Assembly (NCBI RefSeq): GCF_019192735.1
Contig: NZ_JAHTKP010000052.1
Location: forward strand, 1-54,854
Direction: 5' to 3'
DNA length: 54,854 nt
From: Kitasatospora aureofaciens
GTDB lineage: Bacteria; Actinomycetota; Actinomycetes; Streptomycetales; Streptomycetaceae
The notes beneath the pieces were generated by a model. That model made no database searches and had not been told where the DNA came from. It worked only from the letters and a program-made list of their open reading frames with translations. The translations under genes and the position numbers were made by a program. Every line of letters starts with the position of its first letter. Position 1 is the first letter of the stretch. Below, piece by piece: positions 16,190-25,895 of the stretch.

Positions 16190-18076
16190 CTAGTGGCGGC
16201 GGCGGGCTGCGGCTCGTCCGCTACGCCTCACGAGGATGAGGACCGAGCCTCCCAGGGCGATGGCGGCCGCCGAGCCAACCGCGATGCCAATCGATTTGCC
16301 GGAGCCAGTGGCGGCGAGTGCTTGCCCCGCCTCCTTCGGATGTCCGGCCGGTCCACCCTGCTCGTGACCGCCCTGGCCGTTGCCGTGGTTGCCATGGTCA
16401 TTCCCCTGATCACCTTGCTCATGGCCGCCGTGCTCATGACCGCCGTGCTCATGACCGCCGTGACCGCCTGGATGCTGGGGCGGCCCTGCCGGACCGGCGG
16501 GGCCAGGAGGGCCAGCAGGGCCGGCGGGCCCGGCAGGCCCGGGCGAACCATTGGCACCGGGCGAACCATTGGCACCGGGCGAACCGTTAGCACCGGGCGA
16601 ACCATTGGCACCGGGCAAGCCGTTGGCACCGGGCGAACCATTGGCACCGGGCGAACCGTTAGCACCGGGCGAACCGTTAGCACCGGGCGAACCGTTGGCA
16701 CCGGGCGAACCATTGGCACCGGGCGAACCGTTGGCACCGGGCGAACCGTTAGCGCCGGGCAAGCCGTTGGCACCGGGCGAACCGTTGGCCCCGGGAGCAC
16801 CTGGCGCGCCGTTGGGACCGGGAGCACCGGGCGAACCATTGGCCCCGGGAGCACCCGGCGCACCGTTGGGACCGGGAGCACCGGGCGAACCATTGGCCCC
16901 GGGAGCACCCGGTGCGCCGTTGGGACCGGGAGCACCCGGAGCACCCGGCGAACCGTTAGGACCAGGTGCGCCGGGGGCGCCAGGAGCACCCGGCGCGCCG
17001 TTGGGACCGGGAGCACCCGGAGCGCCCGGCGAACCGTTAGGACCAGGCGCACCATTAGGGCCAGGTGCACCGGGGGCGCCAGGAGCACCCGGTGCGCCGT
17101 TCGGACCGGGAGCACCCGGAGCGCCCGGCGAACCGTTAGGACCAGGCGCGCCGTTGGGACCGGGAGCACCCGGAGCGCCCGGCGAACCGTTAGGACCAGG
17201 CGCACCATTAGGACCAGGTGCGCCCGGAGAACCGGCAGCACCAGGAGGGCCGGCAGGCCCACTCGGTCCGGCAGGCCCACTCGGTCCAGGCGGGCCACTC
17301 GGTCCAGGCGGGCCGACGGTGCAGGCCGCCCGCGTGATGGTGTTGTCGTCGAGCGTGACGGCGCCGTTGCGCGCCAGGGCGCGACCTTCGATCACCGAAG
17401 CGTGGTTCACGCTGATGGACGTGAGGGCCAGGATGTTGCCCTTGAAGAAGGAGTTGACGTCGATGGTGGCGGAGCTACCCACCTGCCAGAACACATTGCA
17501 GGGCTGTGCTCCGTTGACCAGGCTGACGACGCTCGACGGAGCCGTGATCAGGGTGGAGCCGATCTGGAAGATGAAGACAGCGTTCGGGTCGCCCATGGCG
17601 TCGAGCGTGACGGTCCCGGTGAGGTTCAGTGACGAGCTCGCCTTGTAGACGCCGGGCGTCAGCGTCAGTCCGCCGATGTCGCCGGGAGAGGTCAGGATGG
17701 CCGTGGGGGCCCGACCGGCGGCGTCGTTGTAGGCGATGACCAGGTCGGACTGGGCCTGCGCAGCCTGCGCGTCGTTGACGTGCTGGACCCCGTTCACGGT
17801 TCCGGGCGGAAAGCCCGTGACGCTGGTGCCCGGGAAGAGCCCCAGGTCGCCGTTGATGACGCTGGGGCCGGTGTTGGTGACGGTTGAGCCCGCCAGGACC
17901 GCATAGCTGGTGTCGGTCCCCAGCCCCACCGGTGCCGTTGCGGCATGCGCGGGGCTCGTGACCAGACCGGCCGTCGCTAGCAACGTCAATCCGGACAGCA
18001 GGACGAACGCCCCCGCGAGTCGAGAGCGTTTACGCCCTCGTTCTGGTGGAGCGAACAACATGGCATCGACTGCCAT
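16190..18076 (-). CDS. Wall-anchored DUF3494 (ice-binding-like) adhesin with collagen-like stalk
   Basis: A 628-residue surface protein. A signal peptide (KRSRLAGAFVLLSGLTLLAT, cleaved near SPAHA-AT, about residue 40) is followed by a DUF3494 beta-helical domain (about 45-250), then 93 uninterrupted Gly-X-Y triplets (about 255-533). A Gly/His-rich segment with about 11 histidines comes next, then LAATG, a hydrophobic helix and an Arg-rich tail. LAxTG is the class E sortase motif, so the protein should be covalently attached to peptidoglycan and display the DUF3494 head on a collagen-like rod. The start at ATG 18076 is set by the signal peptide. DUF3494 proteins include ice-binding proteins and adhesins; which applies here is unknown. 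Confidence 0.9.
   Translation of the reverse strand: MAVDAMLFAPPERGRKRSRLAGAFVLLSGLTLLATAGLVTSPAHAATAPVGLGTDTSYAVLAGSTVTNTGPSVINGDLGLFPGTSVTGFPPGTVNGVQHVNDAQAAQAQSDLVIAYNDAAGRAPTAILTSPGDIGGLTLTPGVYKASSSLNLTGTVTLDAMGDPNAVFIFQIGSTLITAPSSVVSLVNGAQPCNVFWQVGSSATIDVNSFFKGNILALTSISVNHASVIEGRALARNGAVTLDDNTITRAACTVGPPGPSGPPGPSGPAGPSGPAGPPGAAGSPGAPGPNGAPGPNGSPGAPGAPGPNGAPGPNGSPGAPGAPGPNGAPGAPGAPGAPGPNGAPGPNGSPGAPGAPGPNGAPGAPGAPGAPGPNGSPGAPGAPGPNGAPGAPGANGSPGAPGPNGAPGAPGANGSPGAPGPNGAPGAPGANGSPGANGLPGANGSPGANGSPGANGSPGANGSPGANGSPGANGSPGANGSPGANGLPGANGSPGANGSPGANGSPGANGSPGPAGPAGPAGPPGPAGPAGPPQHPGGHGGHEHGGHEHGGHEQGDQGNDHGNHGNGQGGHEQGGPAGHPKEAGQALAATGSGKSIGIAVGSAAAIALGGSVLILVRRSGRAAARRRH
16478..17314 (-). 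repeat. Collagen-like Gly-X-Y coding repeat
   Basis: The 837 bases encode 93 consecutive Gly-X-Y triplets. The part nearest the C-terminus (about 16540-16790) is an 18-bp DNA repeat giving GSPGAN or GLPGAN. The earlier part is built from longer units mixing GAPGPN, GSPGAP and GAPGAP. High DNA identity between units points to recent expansion by slippage or recombination, so copy number may differ between strains. Confidence 0.9.
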
Positions 18077-18502
18077 AGGACAAAGACCTTTCTTGTCGCC
18101 ACTGAACTCCGTCACCCGAAGAGGGGATTCGGAGCGCCGCTGGTGAGTTTCTGGTCCGGCCACACACCCTCGTACTCGCGCCGGAGGGGCCACGAAGAGC
18201 GGCTGAAGCCAGGCGAAGTGATGGAGAGTCACCGACTCACTACACCGTGCAACAACAACATAGAAAGAAGAGACTGGTAAAGATCCAACGGAGTGACGCA
18301 CCAGCGCCGATCGGGGAATTCCCCCCGCTCCAGCATGTCGTTCGCCTACACGCCGAATGCCGGGTTGCCCTCCGCGTCCGCCGCCGACTGCCCAAGCCGC
18401 CACCGGCGCCATAGCAGTAACGTTTTTCCTCTTGGCCGCGTCCCGGCGGCGCTGCGCCGGACACCCCTTCCGGGATCCCAGCCCATCGCCTCGGCACCTG
18501 CC
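18077..18502. other. Upstream region of the collagen-like gene
   Basis: No gene is visible. The minus frame of the collagen-like gene stays open through this region, but the sequence is not protein-like. It contains an unusually AT-rich patch (about 18240-18300) that could hold the promoter. The region ends at a degenerate copy of the thiC 3' end. Confidence 0.45.
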
Positions 18503-18568
18503 GTCAGTCGGCGAGCGGGAGGTAGACCCGGCCTCCTGGGCCTTGAACTCCTCGGACATGGCACCCAT
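18503..18568 (-). pseudogene. thiC relic: degenerate 3' end
   Basis: The first 22 bases (18503-18524) are identical to the 3' end of intact thiC at 18651-18672, and homology continues less exactly to about 18568. On the minus strand it reads SEEFKAQEAG, then after a one-base frame change VYLPLAD and the stop, compared with SEEFAEHGNRVYLPLAD in ThiC. It lies about 85 nt beyond the true thiC stop and cannot be expressed as ThiC. Confidence 0.75.
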
Positions 18569-18590
18569 GGCCGGGCACCTGAGCTGACAA

Positions 18591-18641
18591 CGTACGGGCG
18601 GCCATTCCAGGGCATCAATCCCCGGAACGGCCGCCCGTACG
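18591..18641 (-). terminator. thiC terminator
   Basis: A 13-bp perfect outer stem (18591-18603 with 18629-18641) is extended by a further 4 bp after one mismatch, closing a loop of about 15 nt. It starts 11 nt past the thiC stop. Confidence 0.8.
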
Positions 18642-18651
18642 GTTTGTGGTG

Positions 18652-20484
<1,833 letters not shown>

Positions 20485-20495
20485 CTGACCTTCAC

Positions 20496-20603
20496 TCCCT
20501 ACGCCGGCATTACCCGGTCAGGTTCCTGCGGTCGACGCAGCCTCCGGTCCGTCCGTCGACGTACCGTCCAGCGTCCTCTCAGCCCGGTGCTCCGAGCTCC
20601 CGC
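20496..20603 (-). promoter_or_regulatory. TPP riboswitch (THI element) upstream of thiC
   Basis: The minus strand between thiC and its promoter carries the conserved TPP aptamer parts in order: GGGCTGAGAGGA, a variable P3 arm of about 55 nt, then GAACCTGACCGGG and TAATGCCGGCGTAGGGA. Its 3' edge is about 11 nt from the start codon, so ligand binding probably hides the GAAGG ribosome site. This is translation-type control, common in actinobacteria. Confidence 0.95.
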
Positions 20604-20709
20604 GTCCACAGGCGGTGTTGCCTGCGCATGACGCCCAACACCGTAGCGACCGGATCGCCGCAGGTCCAGATGGCTTCCGGTGGACGGACGGCGGGTGGAA
20701 ACTGAGCAC

Positions 20710-20910
20710 ATGATCGGACTGACGGGGCGGGTCACGGGGAAGGTCGGCGCGGGGCTGGTCGGGGAGGTGCTGGTGCACGTGCCCGAGCGGCAGGGGACGG
20801 AGGCGTTCCTGGCGTACCTGGCGGTGCCGGGGGATCCGCTGCCGACGGGGACGCAGGTGATCGTGGTGGAGTACCAGGCGCCGCGGACGGTCTTCGTATC
20901 GCCGGTCTGA
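20710..20910 (+). CDS. Small NfeD-like OB-fold protein
   Basis: A 66-residue protein consisting mostly of beta strands: MIGLTGRVTGKVGAGLVGEV, VHVPERQGTEAFLAYLAVP and TQVIVVEYQAPRTVFVSPV. This matches the soluble OB-fold (NfeD C-terminal) domain, which in many bacteria is encoded next to a flotillin and works with it. There are no membrane helices. The ATG at 20710 begins the domain directly. The flotillin gene follows 175 nt later on the same strand, supporting a functional pair in membrane organisation. Confidence 0.75.
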   Translation: MIGLTGRVTGKVGAGLVGEVLVHVPERQGTEAFLAYLAVPGDPLPTGTQVIVVEYQAPRTVFVSPV

Positions 20911-21085
20911 CGAGCACACCGGCTCCTGTCACCGGCCTGTACCAGGGCCGGGACGAAGTCACAACGTCACCTACTGGCGCGCGATCACGAACAGGCGCAG
21001 AATCTCCGCGTGCCACCGCGTCCGCGCACTCCTGCACAACCACGCGCAGCCACGGAGCGGTGTGCCCTGAAGGGGGAGTCGGCCG

Positions 21086-22537
21086 ATGTTGATCGGCGTC
21101 GTTGCGGGGACCGTCGTGGTCTCCGTCATCATCCTGATCATCCTGTTCAAGCTCATGTGGCGGGTCGCCGAGCCGAACGAGGCACTGATCATCTCCGGTT
21201 CGAAGCACGGTGACGGTCTGGGCTTCCGGATCGTCACCGGGCGCGGCACCTTCGTCGTGCCGGGCATGCAGGCCGTGCGCCGGCTGTCGCTGGACCTCAA
21301 CGAGGCCGAGCTGGACGTCGAGTGCGTGACCTCGCAGGGAATTCCGGTGCACGTCAAGGGCGTTGTGATCTTCAAGGTCGGCGACGACTCGGTGTCGATC
21401 GCCAACGCCGCCCGGCGTTTCCTGGACCAGCAGAAGCAGATGGGCCAGCGGGTGCACAACGTCTTCGCCGGTCATCTGCGGTCCATCGTCGGCGGGTTGA
21501 CGGTCGAGGACATGATCCGCGACCGCGAGCGGCTGACCGGCGAGACCCGGGCCGCCTCGGGCGCCGAGATGGAGAAGCTCGGCCTGATCATCGACTCGCT
21601 GCAGATCCAGGAGATCCTGGACCCGACCGGCTACATCCGGAACCTGGCCGCCCCGCACGCCGCGGCCGTGCAGCGCGACGCCCGCATCGCGGCCGCCGCC
21701 GCCGACCGCGAGGCCACCGAGGCGGAGCAGGAGGCGTTCGCCCGCAAGGCCGAGGCCACCCGCAACAGCGAGATCCAACAGGCCTCCTACCAGGCCGAGA
21801 TGGACACCGCCAGCGCCCGCGCCCGGCAGGCCGGACCGCTCGCCGAGGCGGCCGCCAAGCAGGAGGTCGTCGTCCAGGAGACGAAGGTCGCCGAGCTGGA
21901 GGCCCGCCGCAAGGAGCAGCAGCTGCAGATCGACATCCGCAAGCCGGCCGACGCCAAGGCGTACGAGACCCGTACCCGCGCCGAGGCCGAGCGCGACGCC
22001 CGGATCTCCTCGGCCCAGGCGAACGCCCAGGAGACCGAGCTGAAGGCGGCGGCCGACGCCAACCAGGTCAAGATCGCCGCGGCGGCCGAGGCGGAGGCCA
22101 CCAAGGTGCGCGGCCTGGCCGCCGCCGAGGCGACCAGGGCCACCGGCCAGGCGGAGGCCGCGGCCGTCGAGGCGCGCGGTCTGGCGGACGCGGAGGCCGC
22201 CCGGGCGCTCGGGCTGGCCAACGCCGAGGGCATCCGGGCCCGGGCCGCCGCCCTCGCCGAGAACCAGGATGCCGTGGTGGCACAGGAGTTGGCGGAGAAG
22301 TGGCCGGAGGTCGTCCGGGCCGCGGCCGAGTCCTTCGGCAACGTCGAGCACATGGTGCTGCTCAACGGCGCCGAGGGCATGGGCGAGATGTTCGCGAAGG
22401 CGCTCACCATGGGCGGCACCGGGCTGGGCCTGGCCCGTCAGCTGCTGAGCACCATGAACACCCCGGAGCAGGGCCGGACCCAGGCCCCCGCCGACGCGCC
22501 GGCGCCGGTGGTGCAGCAGGTGCGGATCGAGGAGTGA
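21086..22537 (+). CDS. Flotillin-like SPFH/Band 7 protein
   Basis: A 483-residue protein. There is one N-terminal transmembrane helix (LIGVVAGTVVVSVIILIILF), the SPFH/PHB domain (about 25-200; VAEPNEALIISGSKHGDGLG, then LTGETRAASGAEMEKLGLII), and a long Ala/Glu-rich helical region (about 205-420) typical of flotillins, predicted to form coiled coils. GGGGAG lies upstream of the ATG. Bacterial flotillins scaffold functional membrane microdomains with NfeD proteins; the preceding small gene is the likely partner. Substrates or clients cannot be inferred. Confidence 0.93.
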   Translation: MLIGVVAGTVVVSVIILIILFKLMWRVAEPNEALIISGSKHGDGLGFRIVTGRGTFVVPGMQAVRRLSLDLNEAELDVECVTSQGIPVHVKGVVIFKVGDDSVSIANAARRFLDQQKQMGQRVHNVFAGHLRSIVGGLTVEDMIRDRERLTGETRAASGAEMEKLGLIIDSLQIQEILDPTGYIRNLAAPHAAAVQRDARIAAAAADREATEAEQEAFARKAEATRNSEIQQASYQAEMDTASARARQAGPLAEAAAKQEVVVQETKVAELEARRKEQQLQIDIRKPADAKAYETRTRAEAERDARISSAQANAQETELKAAADANQVKIAAAAEAEATKVRGLAAAEATRATGQAEAAAVEARGLADAEAARALGLANAEGIRARAAALAENQDAVVAQELAEKWPEVVRAAAESFGNVEHMVLLNGAEGMGEMFAKALTMGGTGLGLARQLLSTMNTPEQGRTQAPADAPAPVVQQVRIEE

Positions 22538-22577
22538 CGCCCGAGCAGGAGGGGTGATCCCCCGGTTTGGGTAACCC

Positions 22578-22617
22578 GCCGTGCCCACCTGAGTACCCGT
22601 ACTCAGGTGGGCACGGC
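22578..22617. promoter_or_regulatory. 40-bp perfect palindrome ahead of the Ole-like operon
   Basis: Bases 22578-22596 and 22599-22617 are exact reverse complements (19 bp) around a 2-nt centre; the core is TGAGTACCCGTACTCA. It starts 40 nt after the flotillin stop and ends 23 nt before the OleA-like start. It could be a flotillin terminator, but the 2-nt centre, long symmetry and closeness to the next start also suit a repressor operator. The role is undecided. Confidence 0.7.
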
Positions 22618-22640
22618 CGCGTCCGCCGGAGCATGAGGGC

Positions 22641-23654
22641 ATGCATCAAGCAGCCACCACGCGGATCGGCATCACGGCCGTCGGCTCCCATCTGCCGGCC
22701 CGCCGGCTCACCTCCCAGGAACTCCAGGACGAGATCACCGCCGGCGGCCGACTCGCCCTTCCCGAGCGGATGTTCGAGAAGGCGACCGGCATCGTCACCC
22801 GGCACTTCGCGGCCGACGACGAGTACGCCTCCACCCTGGCCATCGGCGCCGCCCGGCGCGCCCTCGACGCCCGCGGCCTGGACCCGTGCGACATCGACCT
22901 GCTGCTCTTCGCCTCCGCCACCCGGGACGTCTGCGAGCCCGCGACCGCCCACCTCGTGCAGAGCGAACTCGGCACCCGGGCCCACGCCTTGGACGTCAGC
23001 AACGCCTGCAACAGCTTCCTCAACGGAATCGACCTGGCCCGCGCGATGATCCTGGCCGGACGGGCCCGGCGCGCCCTGGTGGTCACCGGCGAGACGCCCA
23101 GCCGGGCGATGCGCCGGGACCCGTCCGGTGCGGCCGACTTCCGGGACGGCTTCGCCGGCTACACCTTCGGGGACGCCGGGGCGGCCGTCGTGGTGGAGGC
23201 GGTCGAGCGCGGCGGCATCCTCGACATCGAGACCGAGACCGCCTCCGAGCACTGGGAGGCCGGCGGCATCCCCGGCGGCGGCTCGCGGCACCCGCGCGGC
23301 GACGAGTACAGCTACTTCCGGGGCGGCGGCAAGGAGTTGCGCGGGATCTTCGAGCGGATCGGCGGCGCCATCCTGACCCGGGTCGCCGCCCGCACCGGCC
23401 TCGGCTGGGACGACTACGCCCGGGTGCTGGTGCACCAGGTGACCGTCCCGTACCTGGACCGCTTCGTCGAGCTGACCGGGGTGCCGGCCGGGAAGCTGGT
23501 GCTCACCGTGCCCGAGCTGGGCAACATCGCCAGCGCCACGCTCGGCGTCCAACTCGACCGCATACGCCAGGAGTTGGCGCCCGGCGACAAGGTGCTCCTG
23601 ATCGGTCTCGGCGGCGGTGTCAGCCTGATGACCATGGTCTGGGAGGCCTCGTGA
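22641..23654 (+). CDS. OleA-like thiolase / 3-oxoacyl-ACP synthase III family
   Basis: A 337-residue thiolase-fold condensing enzyme. Cys123 (VSNACNSFLNG), His265 (VLVHQVTVPYLDRF) and Asn295 (ELGNIASATLG) form the catalytic triad, with spacing matching OleA of Xanthomonas (Cys143, His285, Asn315, all offset by 20). Glu99 in the CEPATA segment lies near the position of the OleA Glu117 base. This favours head-to-head Claisen condensation of two acyl-CoAs over FabH-type elongation. Gene order supports it: OleC-like and OleD-like genes follow. The stop overlaps the glycosyltransferase GTG start by 4 nt. A FabH-like role is the alternative. Confidence 0.85.
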   Translation: MHQAATTRIGITAVGSHLPARRLTSQELQDEITAGGRLALPERMFEKATGIVTRHFAADDEYASTLAIGAARRALDARGLDPCDIDLLLFASATRDVCEPATAHLVQSELGTRAHALDVSNACNSFLNGIDLARAMILAGRARRALVVTGETPSRAMRRDPSGAADFRDGFAGYTFGDAGAAVVVEAVERGGILDIETETASEHWEAGGIPGGGSRHPRGDEYSYFRGGGKELRGIFERIGGAILTRVAARTGLGWDDYARVLVHQVTVPYLDRFVELTGVPAGKLVLTVPELGNIASATLGVQLDRIRQELAPGDKVLLIGLGGGVSLMTMVWEAS

Positions 23655-24397
23655 ACACGACGGACCTGTGGGTGGTGGTCCCCGCCTACCAGGAGGAGGC
23701 CCGGATCGACGGCACCCTGCGCGCCCTCGCCGCCCAGCGGGACCGGGACTTCACCCTCCTCGTCGCCGACAACGGCTCCACCGACGGCACCGTGGCCAGG
23801 GTCCGCGCCTTCGCCGCCCACGCGCCGTTCCCGGTCGAGGTGCTGGTCGAGCCGGAGAAGGGCGTCGGCTCGGCCGTCGACACCGCCTTCCGGTACGCCA
23901 TCGCGCACGGCGCCACCATGCTCGCCCGCACCGACGCCGACTGCCTGCCCGACCACGGCTGGACGGCCGCCGCCCGGGCCGGGATGCGCGCCTCTGGCGG
24001 GCTCGTCTGCGGCCGGGTCACCGCCCGGCGGGACGAGCACGGGCGGGCCGGGCGCGCGGTGTTCCTCGTCCTCGTCGCCCTCGGCGCGTTCTTCGGCCGG
24101 ATCCGGCCCGCCCACCACCGCCGGCACGGCTACCTCGCTCCCTACCGGATGCACGCCGGCAACAACATGGCGATCACCGCCGAGCTGTACGAGGCCGTCG
24201 GCGGCATGCCCCGGCGGCCATCGCCCACCGACCGGACCTTCCTGAACCGGGTCCGCCGGCACACCACGGCGATCGTCCGCCGCCCCGACATGGTGGTCCA
24301 GAACTCCACCCGCCGGATCCGCGCCTACGGCGTGCTCGGCACCGCCCGCTGGTACCTGGAGCGCGGCGCCGGGCCGCGCCCCGTCGACATCCGCTGA
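23651..24397 (+). CDS. Family 2 glycosyltransferase
   Basis: A 248-residue GT-A fold enzyme. It has the GT2 opening LWVVVPAYQEEARIDGTLRA, the nucleotide-binding VADNGSTDGT, a DxD motif at Asp95/Asp97 (ARTDADCLPDHG), and the acceptor-side GNNMAITAELYEAVGGMP. A single hydrophobic stretch (AVFLVLVALGAFF, about 137-149) may associate with the membrane. The GTG start lies in the OleA-like stop (GTGA), so it is translationally coupled. Glycosyltransferases are not part of known Ole pathways; here it may glycosylate the lipid product or a precursor. Donor and acceptor are unknown. Confidence 0.88.
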   Translation: MNTTDLWVVVPAYQEEARIDGTLRALAAQRDRDFTLLVADNGSTDGTVARVRAFAAHAPFPVEVLVEPEKGVGSAVDTAFRYAIAHGATMLARTDADCLPDHGWTAAARAGMRASGGLVCGRVTARRDEHGRAGRAVFLVLVALGAFFGRIRPAHHRRHGYLAPYRMHAGNNMAITAELYEAVGGMPRRPSPTDRTFLNRVRRHTTAIVRRPDMVVQNSTRRIRAYGVLGTARWYLERGAGPRPVDIR

Positions 24398-24425
24398 CGC
24401 CCGAATCCTCCTGGGGGACCCCGCC

Positions 24426-25895
24426 ATGCTCGACCGGCTCGCCCACGCCCTGCGCACCGACCACCCCGACCGGCCCGCCGTGCTGCACCACACCCGCACC
24501 GGCGCCACCCGGGTCCGGATCCGCCGCGGCGAACTCGCCGACCTCGCCGACGGGTACGCCGCCGCCCTGCAGGCCCGCGGCCTCGCGCCCGGCGCCACGC
24601 TCGGCGTCGCCGTCCGCCCCGGCCCGCGCGCGCTCGCCGTGATGCTCGCCGCGCACCGGCTCGGCCTGCGGATCGCCGTCCTCGACCCGACCGCGGGACC
24701 CGACGTGCTGGCCGCCCGGCTGGCCCTGGCCCGGCCCGACCTGATCCTCGCCGACGCCGCCGCCCAGGCGGTGGCCGGCTGGGCCGGGCCGCTCGCCCGC
24801 CGGGCCGACCTCGCGCTGCCCCGGCTCACCGCGCTCGGCCCGGTCGCCACCCTCGGCCGCCGGTTGCCCGGCTGCGCGCCCCGGCTCCGGCCCTCGGCCG
24901 CTCCCGTGCCGCCAAGGCGTGAAGAAGGAAGCGGCGACGCGGTGATCGTCTTCACGTCCGGCACCACCGCCCGCCCGCGCGCCGTCGTCCACACCCGGGA
25001 CGGGCTGGCCGCCGGGCTGGGCACCGTCGCGGACCTCGTCCGGCCCCAGCCCGGGACGGTCGTCCTCGGCGGCACCTTCTTCGTCCTCGTCCCGGCCCTC
25101 GCCGCGGGCGCCACCGTCGCCCTCCCGGCCCGCACACCGGCCACGCTCGCCCGCCAGCTGACCCGGCTCGCCCCCGCGCACACCTACCTCACCCCGCCGC
25201 AGCTGCGCGCCGCGCTCACCGCCGGGGCCCGCTTCACCGGCCGGGTCTGGACCGGCTCCGCGCCCGCCGACGCCGCCCTGCTGCGCCGCGTCAAGCAGGC
25301 CGGCGCCGAACAGGCCTGGAGCGTGTACGCGCTCACCGAGCTCTTCCCGGCCGCCGCCGTCGAGGAGGCGGAGAAGAGCGCCCACGCCACGGACGGCGAC
25401 CTCGTCGGCGCCCCGCTGCCCGGCGTCCGCGCCCGGCTCGCCCCGGACGGCGAACTGCTGCTCACCGGCCCCGGCGCCCGGCACCGCTACCTCGGCGAGG
25501 AACCCGACCCCTGGGTCCGCACCGGCGACCGCGCGGCCCTCACCCCCGACGGGCGGATCGTGCTCGCCGGACGGCTCAAGGACATGGTGCTGCGCCGCGC
25601 CGAGAACATCTACCCGGGCCTGTACGAGCCCGCGCTGCACCTGCCGGGCGTCGAACTCGCGGTGCTCGTGGGCGTTCCGGCGGGGGACGGGGACGAACGG
25701 CTGGTCGCCCTCGTCCAGCCCTCGGCCGGGGCCGACCCCGCGCGGCTGCGGGCCGAACTCCGCGCGCCGCTGGACCGGATGGGGGCGGCCCGACCGGATG
25801 CCGTGCTGTTCGGCGCAGTCCCACTCTCGGGACGCTCCCGCAAACCCGACCGGGCGGCAGCATCCGCCTACTGCGCACGGGAGTTGACCACGTGA
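24426..25895 (+). CDS. OleC-like AMP-dependent ligase (putative beta-lactone synthetase)
   Basis: A 489-residue ANL-superfamily enzyme. The phosphate loop is TSGTTARPRA (177-186), with Arg185 where Lys is usual. The A5-type motif is YALTELFP (301-308), recalling the OleC YGxTEALP signature. RTGD (365-368), GRLKD (382-386) and a C-terminal lysine (Lys473, GRSRKPDR) are present. OleC enzymes activate a 2-alkyl-3-hydroxy acid and close a beta-lactone. It is somewhat shorter than typical OleC, mainly in the N-terminal half. GGGGGACC upstream gives the ribosome site. The next gene starts inside its stop. Acyl-CoA ligase activity is the alternative. Confidence 0.82.
   Translation: MLDRLAHALRTDHPDRPAVLHHTRTGATRVRIRRGELADLADGYAAALQARGLAPGATLGVAVRPGPRALAVMLAAHRLGLRIAVLDPTAGPDVLAARLALARPDLILADAAAQAVAGWAGPLARRADLALPRLTALGPVATLGRRLPGCAPRLRPSAAPVPPRREEGSGDAVIVFTSGTTARPRAVVHTRDGLAAGLGTVADLVRPQPGTVVLGGTFFVLVPALAAGATVALPARTPATLARQLTRLAPAHTYLTPPQLRAALTAGARFTGRVWTGSAPADAALLRRVKQAGAEQAWSVYALTELFPAAAVEEAEKSAHATDGDLVGAPLPGVRARLAPDGELLLTGPGARHRYLGEEPDPWVRTGDRAALTPDGRIVLAGRLKDMVLRRAENIYPGLYEPALHLPGVELAVLVGVPAGDGDERLVALVQPSAGADPARLRAELRAPLDRMGAARPDAVLFGAVPLSGRSRKPDRAAASAYCARELTT

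Noticed and set aside
16540..16790. Regular 18-bp repeats considered as a CRISPR array
   Set aside because: Units are contiguous, coding and without unique spacers.
16193..17648. Plus-strand open frames opposite the collagen-like gene (GEPLAPGEP-like repeats)
   Set aside because: They arise because the repetitive DNA lacks stops in several frames; only the minus frame has a signal peptide, Gly-X-Y regularity and a wall anchor.
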